From: Priapulus caudatus
Lineage: Eukaryota; Priapulida; Priapulimorpha; Priapulimorphida; Priapulidae
Reading direction: 5' to 3'
Length of the DNA: 21,755 nt
Assembly: GCF_000485595.1 (NCBI RefSeq)
Contig: NW_014577253.1
Coordinates: 57,946 to 79,700 of the forward strand
Positions 1-10,250 of this stretch are shown piece after piece. Below the pieces are notes generated by a model, which saw only the letters and a list, made by a program, of their open reading frames with translations, was not told the origin of the DNA and ran no database searches. The stretch's first letter is position 1; each line of letters begins with the position of its first letter. Both the position numbers and the translations under genes were made by a program.

Positions 1-436
1 GTTTTGCTATTCAAATTAAGGTGACCGAAAAGCGAAGCACTGCTGCTGCAGCTTTAAGGCCATAAGCGCATATAATTACAATATTCAATGAACAAGTAAA
101 AGCTAACGCCTCTAAAAGGCTGTGTTAGCTATGCTTTCTATCGATTTTAGTGATTATCCATAATCATCTCTGTCCCTATGCCCTTGGGCTTTTGATGCTA
201 ACAGTACAAGTTATGCCCATTCTCGGATTTGGGTGTTTTTTTTGTCCTTTTTGATTTTCATCCAACTCAATAGCTGGTCATGCTCACGAACGTCACCCTG
301 TCGAGTTGCTAAATCTGCAAACCAGCTCAAACGTGTCAAGACTGCCAGCCAACGACATAAGATCGGTACTAATGATTGCTGTCATGAACCCTAAGCTCGT
401 ACGCGTGCTGCAAACGCACTCGCTAATAAGGCTGAT
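1..436. other. unassigned sequence, no gene seen
   Basis: Mixed-composition DNA with no recognisable coding region, RNA gene or strong repeat. The one open frame (306-488, 60 codons) has no recognisable domain and runs into the inverted-repeat element that starts near 437, so I do not call it a gene. Confidence 0.6.
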
Positions 437-643
437 AGGGTCTATGTCTCCCTGGGTACTGCCGGAACGTACCCTGGTAACTATCTGATATGGTTAGGGT
501 TAGGGTTAGGGTTAGGGAGTAGGCGTAGGCGACTCCCTAGACTCGTTAGTGGAGTAGGCGAGGTACGGTCCGGCATATTAGATAGCACCAGGGTACGGTC
601 CGGTATAGTACGTTCCGGCAGTAACCAGGGAGACATAGACCCT
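437..643. mobile_element. inverted-repeat (foldback) element with telomeric repeats in its loop
   Basis: The left arm (437-493) and right arm (570-643) are inverted copies of each other. Both read AGGGTCTATGTCTCCCTGG, then one mismatch, then TACTGCCGGAACGT, then ACCCTGGT and a CTATCTRATATG stretch. The right arm carries about 15 extra bases after GGAACGT. A weaker inverted match continues outward to about 418 and 661. The loop holds four TTAGGG units and two direct copies of GGAGTAGGCG. No protein is encoded and no flanking target duplication was found. It resembles a non-autonomous foldback or MITE-type element. A local inverted duplication is the alternative. Confidence 0.6.
494..517 (+). 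repeat. interstitial telomeric repeat, (TTAGGG)x4
   Basis: Four perfect TTAGGG units lie back to back inside the loop of the 437-643 inverted repeat. TTAGGG is the telomere unit of vertebrates, many other animals, fungi and some protists. With only four units, and inside an inverted-repeat element, this is an interstitial copy rather than a chromosome end. Confidence 0.9.
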
Positions 644-1179
644 GGCAGCGCTAGTAAGCGTCAGGACGTTCGCAATGCAATATTTTTCACGTACATTCGC
701 TATGACACATTCCACAGTATGCATAATTAGCATAACAGTAGACGTTGAACTCTCCAGGGACATGTTCCCAGCTGTCTACGCAACTCTTTCCGCCGCCGTG
801 AGTTCATTCTATTCGATGCAAAAATCGGCTTCATTTACACAATTGTAAGCTTTTCCCATGCGAGCTTTCTCAGTCTCTAAGCTATATGTAACAGATTTGC
901 TCATGCAGTAATTCCTCTAACGTCTCCTTGATTCGGTGGGAAAACGGGATGTTTTTGCTGGAAAGGAGACGGGACGCGAGTATGCCCATTGACCGACGGC
1001 GACGCGAGTGCCCGACGGACAATCCACTCTATATATTCGCAATTAACGCAACGTTCTCTGAAAACATCAAAAGATCTGAAAATATATATTAAAATATGCA
1101 AGGCTGTGTATGTATCCCCATATTCACCCCTTGTCATGCTACCACCATACTAACCCCCACCCGTGATACGCTTGCATTC
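644..1179. other. unassigned sequence, no gene seen
   Basis: No recognisable coding sequence, RNA gene or repeat. The open frames at 578-763 and 901-1137 (minus strand) show no known domain, and the first overlaps the foldback arm. Confidence 0.55.
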
Positions 1180-1254
1180 ACACACACGGACGCACGCACA
1201 CACGCACACACACACGCGCGCGCACGCACACACACACGCGCGCGCACGCACACA
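1180..1254. repeat. CA/CG microsatellite with a 22-bp higher-order repeat
   Basis: Alternating purine-pyrimidine tract of CACA, CGCA and CGCG steps. Inside it, 1203-1224 and 1225-1246 are identical 22-base units, each made of a CA run followed by a CG run. Such tracts can adopt Z-DNA. The reading frame through it (1096-1278) is a simple-sequence translation of H, A, R and T residues and not a gene. Confidence 0.9.
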
Positions 1255-2600
1255 ACCACCCTAGTATACATGACATGATCTATGCCCTTTAGAGGCATCA
1301 TGATCACAGCATCCCACAGCTTTTATTTGTCGACGCGATCATATACCATAAGCTATAGGCTATAGTAGCATACAGAGAAACGCAAATTATGACGCAGATG
1401 ATCAAACTACAACGCTTCATTAGATGGCTTCGAGCAACTGATGTCTCTATTGATTTTTGAGACGCGCATTTCCTGCTGGCTAGTAGCATTGCATTTACAT
1501 TCACGATGTATGCAAGGCGCTGCCACCAAAGCGTGTGAGTCCGTGCCTGCTGAATGGAATTTTGGTTGGAGCATTAATAATCGTATAAAATAAAACTTAA
1601 AACCAATAAAAACAAATGTTGTTTGAACAACATAGTCTCCTGATTACACCGTGAAATTAATTTATTCATTTAATTAACAAATATCTCTGTCCAGTAGATC
1701 ATGTCTATGTCCATGTAATCATTACAGGGTGCCAAGCTGGTCACATACCGAGTACTAAAGAAGCGTGTGCTGCGCCGTATGTCGGAAACTCTCTTGGCAC
1801 TGATCGTGCAACATGAGCAATAGTTGAAGCCACTTAGGCGTGCAAAGTAGCACTATACCCACGCCAAGCCATCTACAATTATAACACTAGCAGCAGAATG
1901 GAGACACGGGGAGAGTTGCATGAGGTGGTCCAGTGTGCCGAGTTCAGGGCGGGTAGTGGCAACATGCGCACACGTTATCACACGCCCCACGGGAGAACCT
2001 ATACGGACCACGTACAGCACGCAAACATCGATGCGTGCATTGAACGTGCGAATCTGATTTGCGATCCATTGCTTTAATTCGCCCACACCCCACACCATCA
2101 TTCGCGCGGTCCGCATTTTCAGTTTTCCGAATTGAGCGTTGTCCATCCACTGGCCGTCAACTTGCGGTATAGACCTGAGTAATTGCACGTGAAGCTGCTG
2201 CTTTCCGCATCTACCATAGCATCTCTGTAAATTACATCCGACTCAAGGCCACCGCTAAAATATTTACTATTTGCCAAGTCACACGCACCGACTGAAAATA
2301 AAGCTTTCATTCGTATATAAATGTTGAGCGGGAATACGAGAACGCAACGTGTGCAGCGTCTGGACTGGAATGTTTTTCTTTGTTGATTGTTAAAGTATTG
2401 TCGAACAAGACTGTGTGTTTGAAACGTTTGTTTGCTGTACGAAGTGGCCAAATACACAAAACGCTATGGGGAGCGGCGTCGCGTGTGCATGTGTGTTCAA
2501 AGGTGCATGGACCCTATATAACAATCACCGGTACTTATTACCCGTAACGCTAAAATTAAAAAAAATAAAGTATTCTACCAGCATACACATGCACCATTTG
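1255..2600. other. unassigned sequence, no gene seen
   Basis: Unique-looking DNA. Open frames at 1853-2188, 1944-2150 and 2119-2457 (all minus) overlap one another in different frames with no recognisable domain, which fits chance frames. No RNA gene or strong repeat seen. Confidence 0.55.
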
Positions 2601-2614
2601 ATCACATCAGTCCC

Positions 2615-2695
2615 GAATCATAATTAATCCGAGAATCACAATAGAAGCATTGAATCCGAGTATCATTCGAGAATCATTGAATCCGATATCATAAA
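2615..2695. repeat. degenerate ATTGAATCCGA / CGAGAATCA short repeats
   Basis: The phrases AATCCGAGAATCA, TTGAATCCGAGTATCA, TTCGAGAATCATTGAATCCGA and a final ATATCAT recur irregularly over about 80 bases. This looks like an eroded short tandem array with a unit of roughly 20-30 bases. Confidence 0.5.
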
Positions 2696-4031
2696 TAATA
2701 GACAAAGCGCGTGACCAGTGTCGCTAATACAGCCAACCCAACAAGGATCGACTAATTAATTTAGTTTCTAGTACCTAGTGTAGTAGAAAGGCTAGTACTG
2801 TAATATCTATATGCATTGCTGCTCATGCTTTACCAGCCTAACTTCACAAGTATTCAACGATATAAATTTGTTTACTCAACATTCTATTCCCTTATTTCTG
2901 ACCTTTAAAACAAGTCTGAGATCACTGCCCGTATCCCTATCGCAATCTTATACATATTTATATAAATGTACGAGTTATGAATTCTGCCAACATAAAAAAT
3001 CTCACGAAACTCTCATGTTCATCCAGTACTGTTTTGTACACTCATCATACTACAGATATTCTCACGGCGCAGTAAGTACCAGTGGTTGTTACATATAGTA
3101 CAAACCGTTTTCAAATGGAAAGTAAACGTGTTGAAGATTCTATTTTCTCCCACGAGGTGCCGCTAACACAAATAGCGGTCACATAGCGGTCACGCTATTT
3201 TTCTACGAAAATGGTTTGACACCGACACACACATGCAAGCTATTCGAACGCGTTTGACCGACCACCTATGTAGGTACGCACTACAAACGCGTTGGCACAG
3301 AGAACACAAGAATTTTATGTGCCTACTGATAGACCCGCCTCAACAAATACAAATACGTGTTGTACAGGCCGACGAGGAATCATTGAACGGTAGCCCGATG
3401 CCACGAAGTGACGTTCACGGACGAGATGGAGACGCAGTGAATTGCTAATAGCCTCCTAAAAGCTGCGGGATCTATAAGCTATATATATATCGCGCATTTC
3501 TCGCGGCGCGTGTCTGTCACGCAGTTAGCGGGCGTTTGGCGACGTCTGCCGCTATTCACGCTGTCTCCGACACGCACGAAAGCACACACGGCACACAAAT
3601 TCTCTCTTTAACGCAATCACGGCACTGACGCCCGTTTAGGTAGTTGTGACGTTATTTGTCACTGCGTTGTTTCACTCTATCCTGCTACGGTTGATTAAAC
3701 CGGCCCTGTTTGCCCTAGTTAAGAGAATGCAAAATTCTTCCAACTTGGAATTTCCACAATGCTGCCAATGAGCATCAGAGCAGGTCAGCTCTTTCTACGA
3801 ACTTGCATTGGTATAAATAATACTGAAAATCTGCTCTGAGCTAGCGTCTACACGGAAAATATTTGATAATTTACATATAATTTTGAGTTCATAAGTGAGG
3901 AAGGCGAGAAATCTTCATGGGCAATCGAGAATTCTCCGCGACGAATAAAATATTAGACGAATAAAAAATGTGCGGGCATTTATGCCTACTTTCGCTACTA
4001 AATTATCCGGAATGTGTGCTTGTGTGAAAGA
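2696..4031. other. unassigned sequence with a short direct repeat, no gene seen
   Basis: AT-rich to mixed sequence. Near 3171-3195 the phrase ATAGCGGTCAC occurs twice in tandem, followed by the related GCTATT. Around 3480-3490 there is a short TA run. Open frames at 2811-3098 and 3233-3448 carry no domain I recognise, and I see no splice-linked pattern joining them. Confidence 0.5.
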
Positions 4032-4070
4032 GGCGCGCACACGCACGCGCGCACATAAACGTACACGCAC
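4032..4070. repeat. short CA/CG microsatellite
   Basis: A tract of GCGCACACGCACGCGCGCACA type, degrading to the right into ACACGCACTCACGC. It sits immediately left of the polypurine tract. Confidence 0.7.
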
Positions 4071-4081
4071 TCACGCTCGTA

Positions 4082-4323
4082 TGGGAGAGAGACGAGAGAC
4101 GCAGAGCGAGAGAGTGTGAAGTAGACAGAGAGGAGGGAGAGGAAGAGAGCGAAGGGAAGGAAGAGCAGAATGAGAGAAAGAGAGAAAAGAGAGGCAGAGG
4201 GAGAGGAGAGGAAGAGGAGAACGAGAGAAAGAGGGAAAATATAGGCAGGGGGAGAGGAGAGGGAGAGAGACGGGAGATGGCGAAAAATTGGGAGAGGAAA
4301 GGGGGGACGGAGAGGGAGATGGA
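4082..4323. repeat. polypurine (GA-rich) tract with a 51-bp imperfect repeat
   Basis: About 240 bases are almost entirely G and A on the plus strand. Two successive units of about 51 bases are visible, 4168-4218 and 4219-4269. Each starts GAAYGAGAGAAAGAG and ends in GGCAGRGGGAGAGGAGAGG. Long purine mirror-like tracts can form triplex (H-)DNA. The minus-strand frames of 103-131 codons here are serine/leucine/proline translations of the tract and not evidence of a gene. Confidence 0.88.
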
Positions 4324-4504
4324 GGTCCTTTGCTCTGAACATATGGGAATGTTACTACAGATGCAACGACACGCAGTGCCATGGCTTAGCCTTCTCACCG
4401 TAGGAATTTAATAACGTCATGCCTATTATATAACCTTCAAAATAGTTTTTACTTACCTGTCGTGAACCGACCAATTATATCGAATGAAAATGTCCTGGAA
4501 TAAT
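4324..4504. other. unassigned sequence, no gene seen
   Basis: Short mixed stretch between the polypurine tract and the 28-bp duplication, with no recognisable feature. Confidence 0.5.
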
Positions 4505-4561
4505 CTGTTTACGGACTGTAGTGTGTACTGAACTGTTTACGAACTGTTAGCGTGTACTGAA
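4505..4561 (+). repeat. tandem duplication, 28-29 bp unit x2
   Basis: The unit begins CTGTTTACGGACTG and ends GTGTACTGAA. It is followed at once by a second copy beginning CTGTTTACGAACTG and ending in the same ten bases. The copies differ by about three changes. Confidence 0.8.
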
Positions 4562-5949
4562 TACGATTTTCCGTTTTCCTCTACCTGTTTACCTATCTCT
4601 GAAGAGCACAGGCAACGTCGAACAAGAGTGAAGGGATGGTTTGACTATTTGTATTTGCTTTCTAGTGCAATTCATTCACATGAATTGCACGCTCACGTGT
4701 GACTGTGGGTGTGTTCATATACCTAGACTCACTTTCAAGTTCGCATAGTCACATGGAAAAATTTCACACATTGATTGATTGAAGTACCTTACAAACGTTT
4801 TACCGCACGGGAGGTAGAATAACCAAAGCATAGCGGCTAAACAGTGAGAATTATCCTTAAACATGATTGACAATTTATTATACGGTTATTTTAGCCGTAG
4901 AGCCGTAGAGTTTCAACCGCTTCTATTAAGTTGCAAACTTATTATACATGTTGCAGAATCAGATCATGATTGTTAGTTTGTTACGTCACTAAAATGAGAT
5001 TACGCGGCAACTCATTATATGACGCCTTATTAGATTTCAGTCGGAAACAGAAAACAACGGTTAGAGATTTGCACGAAGAAAACGTTAATAGGTCGATCAG
5101 ATTGGCGGTCGCGAAAAATTCCGAATAAGAAGCATTCTTTCGAGGTAAATGGATTCACAACAACCCGACGCGGCTTGCTTGTGAAACAGGCAATTTGTTC
5201 TAGGAGGAAATGCGGGATTTTATTTGCACTCAAGAGTGTCGCGCGGAGAGTTTCACTAGCATGCCTATATATACCCGTCGCACAATAGGATGCGACCAAC
5301 TTCGTGAAGGCATGACAACGAGCAATGATACGAACCGATCTTGCGTCAGGAAAATCGCACCTGTCATCGCCGGTATAGCGTCACTTGACGGGCGTCAACC
5401 GTTCAGGGACGCGCATGCGCAGAGATCACATCCCAGCATTTCGAACGGCCGCCTACGTTTATCAAACTAGCCACGAAGGTACACGAGTGCGCAACAATTA
5501 TTCGCTCTTTAGATCAATAAATCAATAATTTACTCGACGGCCGGTCTCACTATAAGCTGCAATTAGCATGTAGTAACCTATATTCTGTGTCATCATGATA
5601 CTGCGCGTGCATGGCTCTATATGAACCAGGCCTACCATGGTTACTATGCTTCTCTCCGCCACATAACCATCGCATTGCATCGGCGGTTAAATCAAATCAC
5701 GCCGAATGAATTTACAGTGAAGCTGTATTTTTAACCTAGGGCGTACTTCTTCGAATTCACTTATCGCGCTAAGCAGAAAGATCTAACGATTTTCCTACCC
5801 CGCACTTCCTCTCTCCTGGTTACAAGCACTGCGTCATCTCTGTTGATTTTACACCCAGGGCGAAAAACCATTCTTTAACTCACGTAACGGCGTGTATATT
5901 TCAGTCGCAGTGACAAACGCAGAACATTGGTTTTGTGTATTATGGATGT
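4562..5949. other. unassigned sequence, no gene seen
   Basis: Mixed sequence with a small hairpin at 4665-4690 (11-base arms GTGCAATTCAT / ATGAATTGCAC, 4-base loop) and a doubled AGCCGTAG near 4891. Frames at 5030-5299 (minus) and 5210-5470 (plus) overlap on opposite strands with no known domain. No gene is supported. Confidence 0.5.
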
Positions 5950-6624
5950 GCCTTGACAACACTGTGGCGTCATTGAGGAGTTTGAGGCACGTGATTTGTA
6001 TCAACCAATGGGATTTGGGAGGGCCACGTCACCGAGTAAACATCATGAGTGGCATGCGGTGGGCGTAGTCATTGAGGTAATTAGGGTTATTTAAGTTTTA
6101 TTATAGTTTTTCGTGCGCTTTTCAATCCCAAAAATTTTCAACGATGCTACGATGACATGCTTACCAGCAAACGCTGTGTCAAGTCAGTCACTGTTGCCCA
6201 CGAATTCAGATTATTCGAATTCCCAGGTAATTCCCATATGTAATTCCCCGTTTTGTATTTAAATTGCCAGTAGGTGGAGCGTGCCGCTGCATATATTAAC
6301 TCAAACCTTCGGTTTGCACAAGGACGGGGAGTCCGAGGGCACCACTAGTCGAGCAGGGTAGAGTAACGTACACGCATGCCGTACGTGGTGATTTCCTGAC
6401 TCAACGTGACAGCTTCACCGATGACGTCACGTGATGCAGGAAAAGCACGCGCATGCGTATCGCGCACACACACACGCACGCACGCACGCACGCGCGCGCG
6501 CACACACACGCACGCACGCACGCGCGCGCACACACACACACACACGCACGCGCGCACGCGCACACACACACGCACGCGCGCACGCGCACACACACACGTG
6601 CACGCGCGCGCACACTCACATACA

Positions 6625-6664
<40 letters not shown>

Positions 6665-7170
6665 CACACACGTTATGATTGCCTTTCGGAGTTCGAATAG
6701 GCAATGGTGTAATCAGCATGGAACGTACCGCCTGCACGAGATTCACGCTAATTTCAGTCCACTCACTCACAGTACTTTCAGACTAACTATACGATCTGGC
6801 CACCGCGAGTGAAGCATCGCTTTATCCGCGTCAGCATCATCGTCTGTGTCATCTGTGCGTAGCTCCCGCGATCGCGTAAACTTTGCTCCCACTGGCAGTT
6901 CCAACAAATCAGTAAAAATAAAAATGTATAATAAATCTTATTGCACCTCTAATAACTCTCCTATCTGCGGTAAACAACTCCTCACTGCCAAAGAAAAGCC
7001 TATCGTCGGCTCGAATGCTGACTCTCTGCACTATAAGAGATATAACAGTTTTATTTTTCGCTTTCAACATAAAACAAGAATTAACAAGCCAAATAAGAAA
7101 ACAATACCGCGAAGGGATGGCGAAAAGACACTACGCTGCGTACTCCCCATACATATAATCCCCTTTTATT
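5950..7170 (+). repeat. dispersed 1.3-kb repeat, copy 1
   Basis: This block is collinear with 11649-13013. Shared landmarks in order: GCCTTGACA at the left edge, GTCACCGAGTAAA, GAGTGGCATGCG, TTACCAGCAA, GTCAGTCACTGTTGCCCACG, TTTGTATTTAAATTGCCAGT, GTAGGTGGAGCGTG, a CA/CG microsatellite, CTAACTATACGATCTGGCCA, AACAAATCAGTAAAAATAA, and TGGCGAAAAGACACTAC. The copies differ mostly by one-base insertions and deletions. No conserved long reading frame runs through both. Copy 1 enters a long palindrome and then the gap, so its true right end is unknown. It may be a non-autonomous transposon, since copy 2 begins CTTGAC and ends GTCAAG, or a segmental duplication. Confidence 0.82.
6465..6672. repeat. 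CA/CG/ACGC microsatellite inside repeat copy 1
   Basis: About 208 bases of CACA, CGCG and (ACGC)n steps, ending in a regular (CGCA)n run at about 6625-6662. It aligns with the degenerate tract at about 12203-12440 in copy 2. The frames of 62-141 codons read through it on both strands consist of H/T/A/R or C/V/R/A residues and are simple-sequence translations. Confidence 0.92.
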
Positions 7171-7279
7171 ATGTATGGGGAGTACGCAGCGTAGTGTCTT
7201 TTCGCCATCCCTTCGCGGTATTGTTTTCTTATTTGGCTTGTTAATTCTTGTTTTATGTTGAAAGCGAAAAATAAAACTG
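7046..7279. repeat. 110-bp-arm palindrome ending at the assembly gap
   Basis: 7046-7155 and 7170-7279 are reverse complements, with no mismatch in the parts I checked. A 14-base spacer separates them. The right arm stops exactly where the Ns begin. In repeat copy 2 the same place carries only a natural hairpin of about 20-25 bases (TATGGGGAAGTACGCAGC and its partner), then GCAGGGTCAAG. The long right arm in copy 1 is therefore extra. A foldback read or mis-joined contig end explains it most simply. A real inverted duplication is possible. Confidence 0.9.
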
Positions 7280-7657
7280 NNNNNNNNNNNNNNNNNNNNN
7301 NNNNNNNNNNNNNNNNNNNNNNNNNNNNNNNNNNNNNNNNNNNNNNNNNNNNNNNNNNNNNNNNNNNNNNNNNNNNNNNNNNNNNNNNNNNNNNNNNNNN
7401 NNNNNNNNNNNNNNNNNNNNNNNNNNNNNNNNNNNNNNNNNNNNNNNNNNNNNNNNNNNNNNNNNNNNNNNNNNNNNNNNNNNNNNNNNNNNNNNNNNNN
7501 NNNNNNNNNNNNNNNNNNNNNNNNNNNNNNNNNNNNNNNNNNNNNNNNNNNNNNNNNNNNNNNNNNNNNNNNNNNNNNNNNNNNNNNNNNNNNNNNNNNN
7601 NNNNNNNNNNNNNNNNNNNNNNNNNNNNNNNNNNNNNNNNNNNNNNNNNNNNNNNNN
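7280..7657. other. assembly gap (378 Ns)
   Basis: Undetermined bases. Frames reported across it are meaningless. The sequence just right of it does not obviously continue either the palindrome arm or the end of repeat copy 2. Confidence 1.
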
Positions 7658-7861
7658 TCTTCCGCGTCTCTCGGCGTGATCTCGAAGATTCCTGAGAAGG
7701 GAAACGGGTGGCCTCCGTAGGCATACTCTGAAAATCAAATATCAAGCTTTGACCCTCTAATTCTACGCCGTCAAAAGTTACTTGCGATCTACAAAAACAT
7801 ATGGCATCTACCGTGTGTGTGCGTGCGGTCGGAAGGGAACGTGGGCGTGTATGCATGCATG

Positions 7862-7938
7862 TCAAGGGTACATAATAGAGATCTATATTATGTACTCTTG
7901 ATGCCAAGAGAATAGATGTCTCTATTATGTACTCTTAA
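7862..7938. mobile_element. 77-bp miniature inverted-repeat element with 6-bp target duplication
   Basis: The left end (7862-7881) reads TCAAGGGTACATAATAGAGA. The right end (7919-7938) is its reverse complement at 18 of 20 positions. A third copy of the arm sits inside at 7886-7901 (TATTATGTACTCTTGA), so the left half is itself a hairpin. The element is flanked on both sides by the exact 6-mer TGCATG (7856-7861 and 7939-7944), the pattern left by transposition, although the flank is itself repetitive ATGC. It encodes no protein and would need a transposase from elsewhere. Related arms occur at 13899-13933, 16887-16918, 18206-18245 and 18804-18844. Confidence 0.6.
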
Positions 7939-7944
7939 TGCATG

Positions 7945-9389
7945 TGCATGTGTACAGTGTTGTCATTTAATCAAACACGCTGTCATTTTACGGGTTTCGC
8001 AATCGATTATACACGAGCATTTGCGTGGCATATCTTCCGGTTCCATTTAGCTCTAAGAAACGGTCTTGCTAGGGTTATAGAAGACCGTTTCAAACATTGG
8101 CTGCAGCTAAACACGTAGTTGTCGTATTTGCCAAGCATCGCCAAAGAATACTTCACATGTGATATACCAAATGAATTGGTATACATCCACCTTCTTGTAA
8201 CCATCAGTGCGCTACGATGCGCTGGGTACTTTAATACGGGGTTATACAGCGACTTTTTGAGACGAATGCAAACAAAATCATGAACTTGCCGCCACCATTT
8301 GTATCATTCCGGCTGTGACTAAAATCCGCAATCGACCGAACAAGTTGTTTTATTGTTTTGAATTACTTTTGTCTTTAAGTTTTTAATTTTGTTTTTCACA
8401 TATTTTTTGTAACTTGTGATTTTGTAATTTTCACATATTTTTTAAAATGTGCTCGTGCCTAAGTACTATAATTATAGTATCAATAACTGCATTGCGGAGT
8501 CTTTTCCGTTTCGGGTTTTCCGTGTCTCAATTCTTGAGCATCCGCAGAGAAAACATGGCGGTTAAACAATTGTAAACAAAAGTTGATATGCTGTGAAAAT
8601 TAGCAGATTATACCGTGAATTAAGAGATACATTCTAGTTTATAAGCAGGACAACTGTGAGTTAACGTTCATATTTCAAACAAGGCAAGTCAAAGATGGCA
8701 ATAGAATAGTTTTATTTGAGATATACAGAGTTATTCATCTAGATCTGCAGAGGTGATAGGTTTTTTGTATGGAAGGGTGTCAGGCTGTATAGACAATCAG
8801 TCGCACAGCCTCGTCGGGCTAGGTTCCATTATACTCTCAGTCTCTCACTAGTCTGGCCTCATATCATCTTCGTATTTGCCGTGCGTCGCATGCAGTCAAA
8901 AAAAAATAGATCTCGTCGCTTATATCCATTCAAAACGGCAGAACAATGAGCAGCACAGCTAGGAGAAGTCAGCTGATCATGATGAAGAAACCGCGATACC
9001 AGAAAGAAACGTACAGCCTAGAGCAGGTGTTTATCTGCCCGCTGAGCGCGGACTCTTGACGCGCAGTTCCCGCGCGACAATGCGCACGCGAACACGCGGC
9101 GAACTTCCTACGAAGTATCACAGGCCGCTGGCATCTATTGCATCCGTTACGCCAACGAAAAGGCCGGCACACGGAAATCAATTGCTGCCAAGCGAACAGT
9201 CTGCGATCTTTAGCGATCTTAAATTCATAGCAAACATATGCACACGCATCGCGCAGCGATGTTTCACGTGACTCATAGACTCAGTCACGGTGTATTGCTT
9301 ATTGTTGTGGTTGGCCAGAAGCAAAGTGCTGACCCTTGAAGCATTTACTAGATGAATGACCACATGTCTGATAGAAAGCCCGCTGTTTA
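7945..9389. other. unassigned sequence with minor hairpins, no gene seen
   Basis: Contains an 11-base-arm hairpin at 8057-8091 (GAAACGGTCTT / AAGACCGTTTC), a smaller one near 8162-8182 and a doubled phrase TTTTCACATATTTTTT near 8394-8445. Frames at 8007-8204, 8969-9181 and 9056-9271 are short, unrecognised and partly overlapping on opposite strands. Confidence 0.5.
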
Positions 9390-10250
9390 TGTAGTGCACG
9401 TACACGTGCGTGCATCGGGCGTTGACAGTGTGCCACGTACACGCTGCGTGCATGCGTGAGTAGTAGGTGTGTGCCGTGCGCTGCTGTGTGCACGTACACG
9501 TGCCTGCGGCTTGCAGTTGCGTGTGGCTGTTCGTGCGGAACACGTACACCTGCGTGCATGCAGTGCCGCGTGTGCACGTTAACACGTGCGTGCATGAGTG
9601 TGCTGCGTGCGTCGCTGCACTACCGTGCAGTAGCGTGTGCACGTACGCTGCGTGCGTGTGCACGTACGTGGTTGTGTGTGTGCCCGTACATGTGCAGCGT
9701 GCGTGCGGTGCAGCGCGTGCTGCATGCTGCACGTATACGTGCAGTGCGTGCTGCGTGCCGGCGTGCGTGCGTGCTGCTGCATAGCGTGATGCACGTACGC
9801 GATGCTTGCATCGCGATGCGTTGCGTGCGTGCGTGTAACTTACACGTGCGTAGCATGCGTTGCGTGCAGTCCGGGTCGTGCACTTACAGTGCGTGCGTGC
9901 GCGCGTGTGTGCAGCGCGTGTGCAGCTACACTCTCGTATGCGTTGCGTGCGTGCAGTGCGTGTGTGCGTGTGTGCGTGCAGTGCGTGCGTGCGTGCGTGC
10001 TGCAGGTACACGTGTGTGCATGTGGGTAGCGTGCTGTGCGTACGTGCGTGGTGCTGCAGTACACGAGCGTATGCGTGCGTGACATGCATGTGCACGCTAA
10101 TGGCGTGCGTGTGCAACGTACACGTTGCCGTGCACATCGTAGCTGCGTTCGTGTGCACGTACACGTGCGTGCCATGATTTGCTGGCGTGGTGTTCACGTA
10201 ACACGTGCGTGCGTGCGTGCGTGCTTACGTTACACGTAGCGTGACGTGCT
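9390..10250. repeat. GTGC/ACGT-rich irregular minisatellite
   Basis: About 860 bases built from a core close to GTGCACGTACACGTGCGTGC. The clearest copies start near 9397, 9487, 9638 and 10153. Roughly twenty more-degenerate copies are spaced irregularly, about 20-60 bases apart, with GTGCGTGC filler. The core contains the inverted repeat GCACGT-AC-ACGTGC. Alternating purine-pyrimidine sequence throughout favours Z-DNA and cruciforms. Stop codons are rare in such DNA, so long frames appear on both strands (up to 339 codons at 9178-10197, minus). Their H/T/R/A/C or C/V/R/A composition shows they are not genes. Confidence 0.88.

Noticed and set aside
494-517. A chromosome end
   Set aside because: Only four TTAGGG units, with ordinary sequence continuing on both sides inside an inverted repeat.
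3998-4398. Serine/leucine/proline-rich frames of 103-131 codons, minus strand
   Set aside because: All three minus-strand frames are open over the same polypurine tract, which is expected of GA-repeat DNA and not of a gene.
6345-6812. Several 60-141-codon frames on both strands
   Set aside because: Translations of a CA/CG microsatellite; residues are limited to C/V/R/A or H/T/A/R.
7131-7907. 258-codon frame, minus strand
   Set aside because: About half of it is undetermined bases across the gap and part lies in a likely artefactual palindrome arm.
9178-10197. 339-codon open frame on the minus strand
   Set aside because: It lies in the GTGC/ACGT minisatellite. Its H/T/R/A/C-only composition, and equally open frames on the opposite strand, show a simple-sequence effect.
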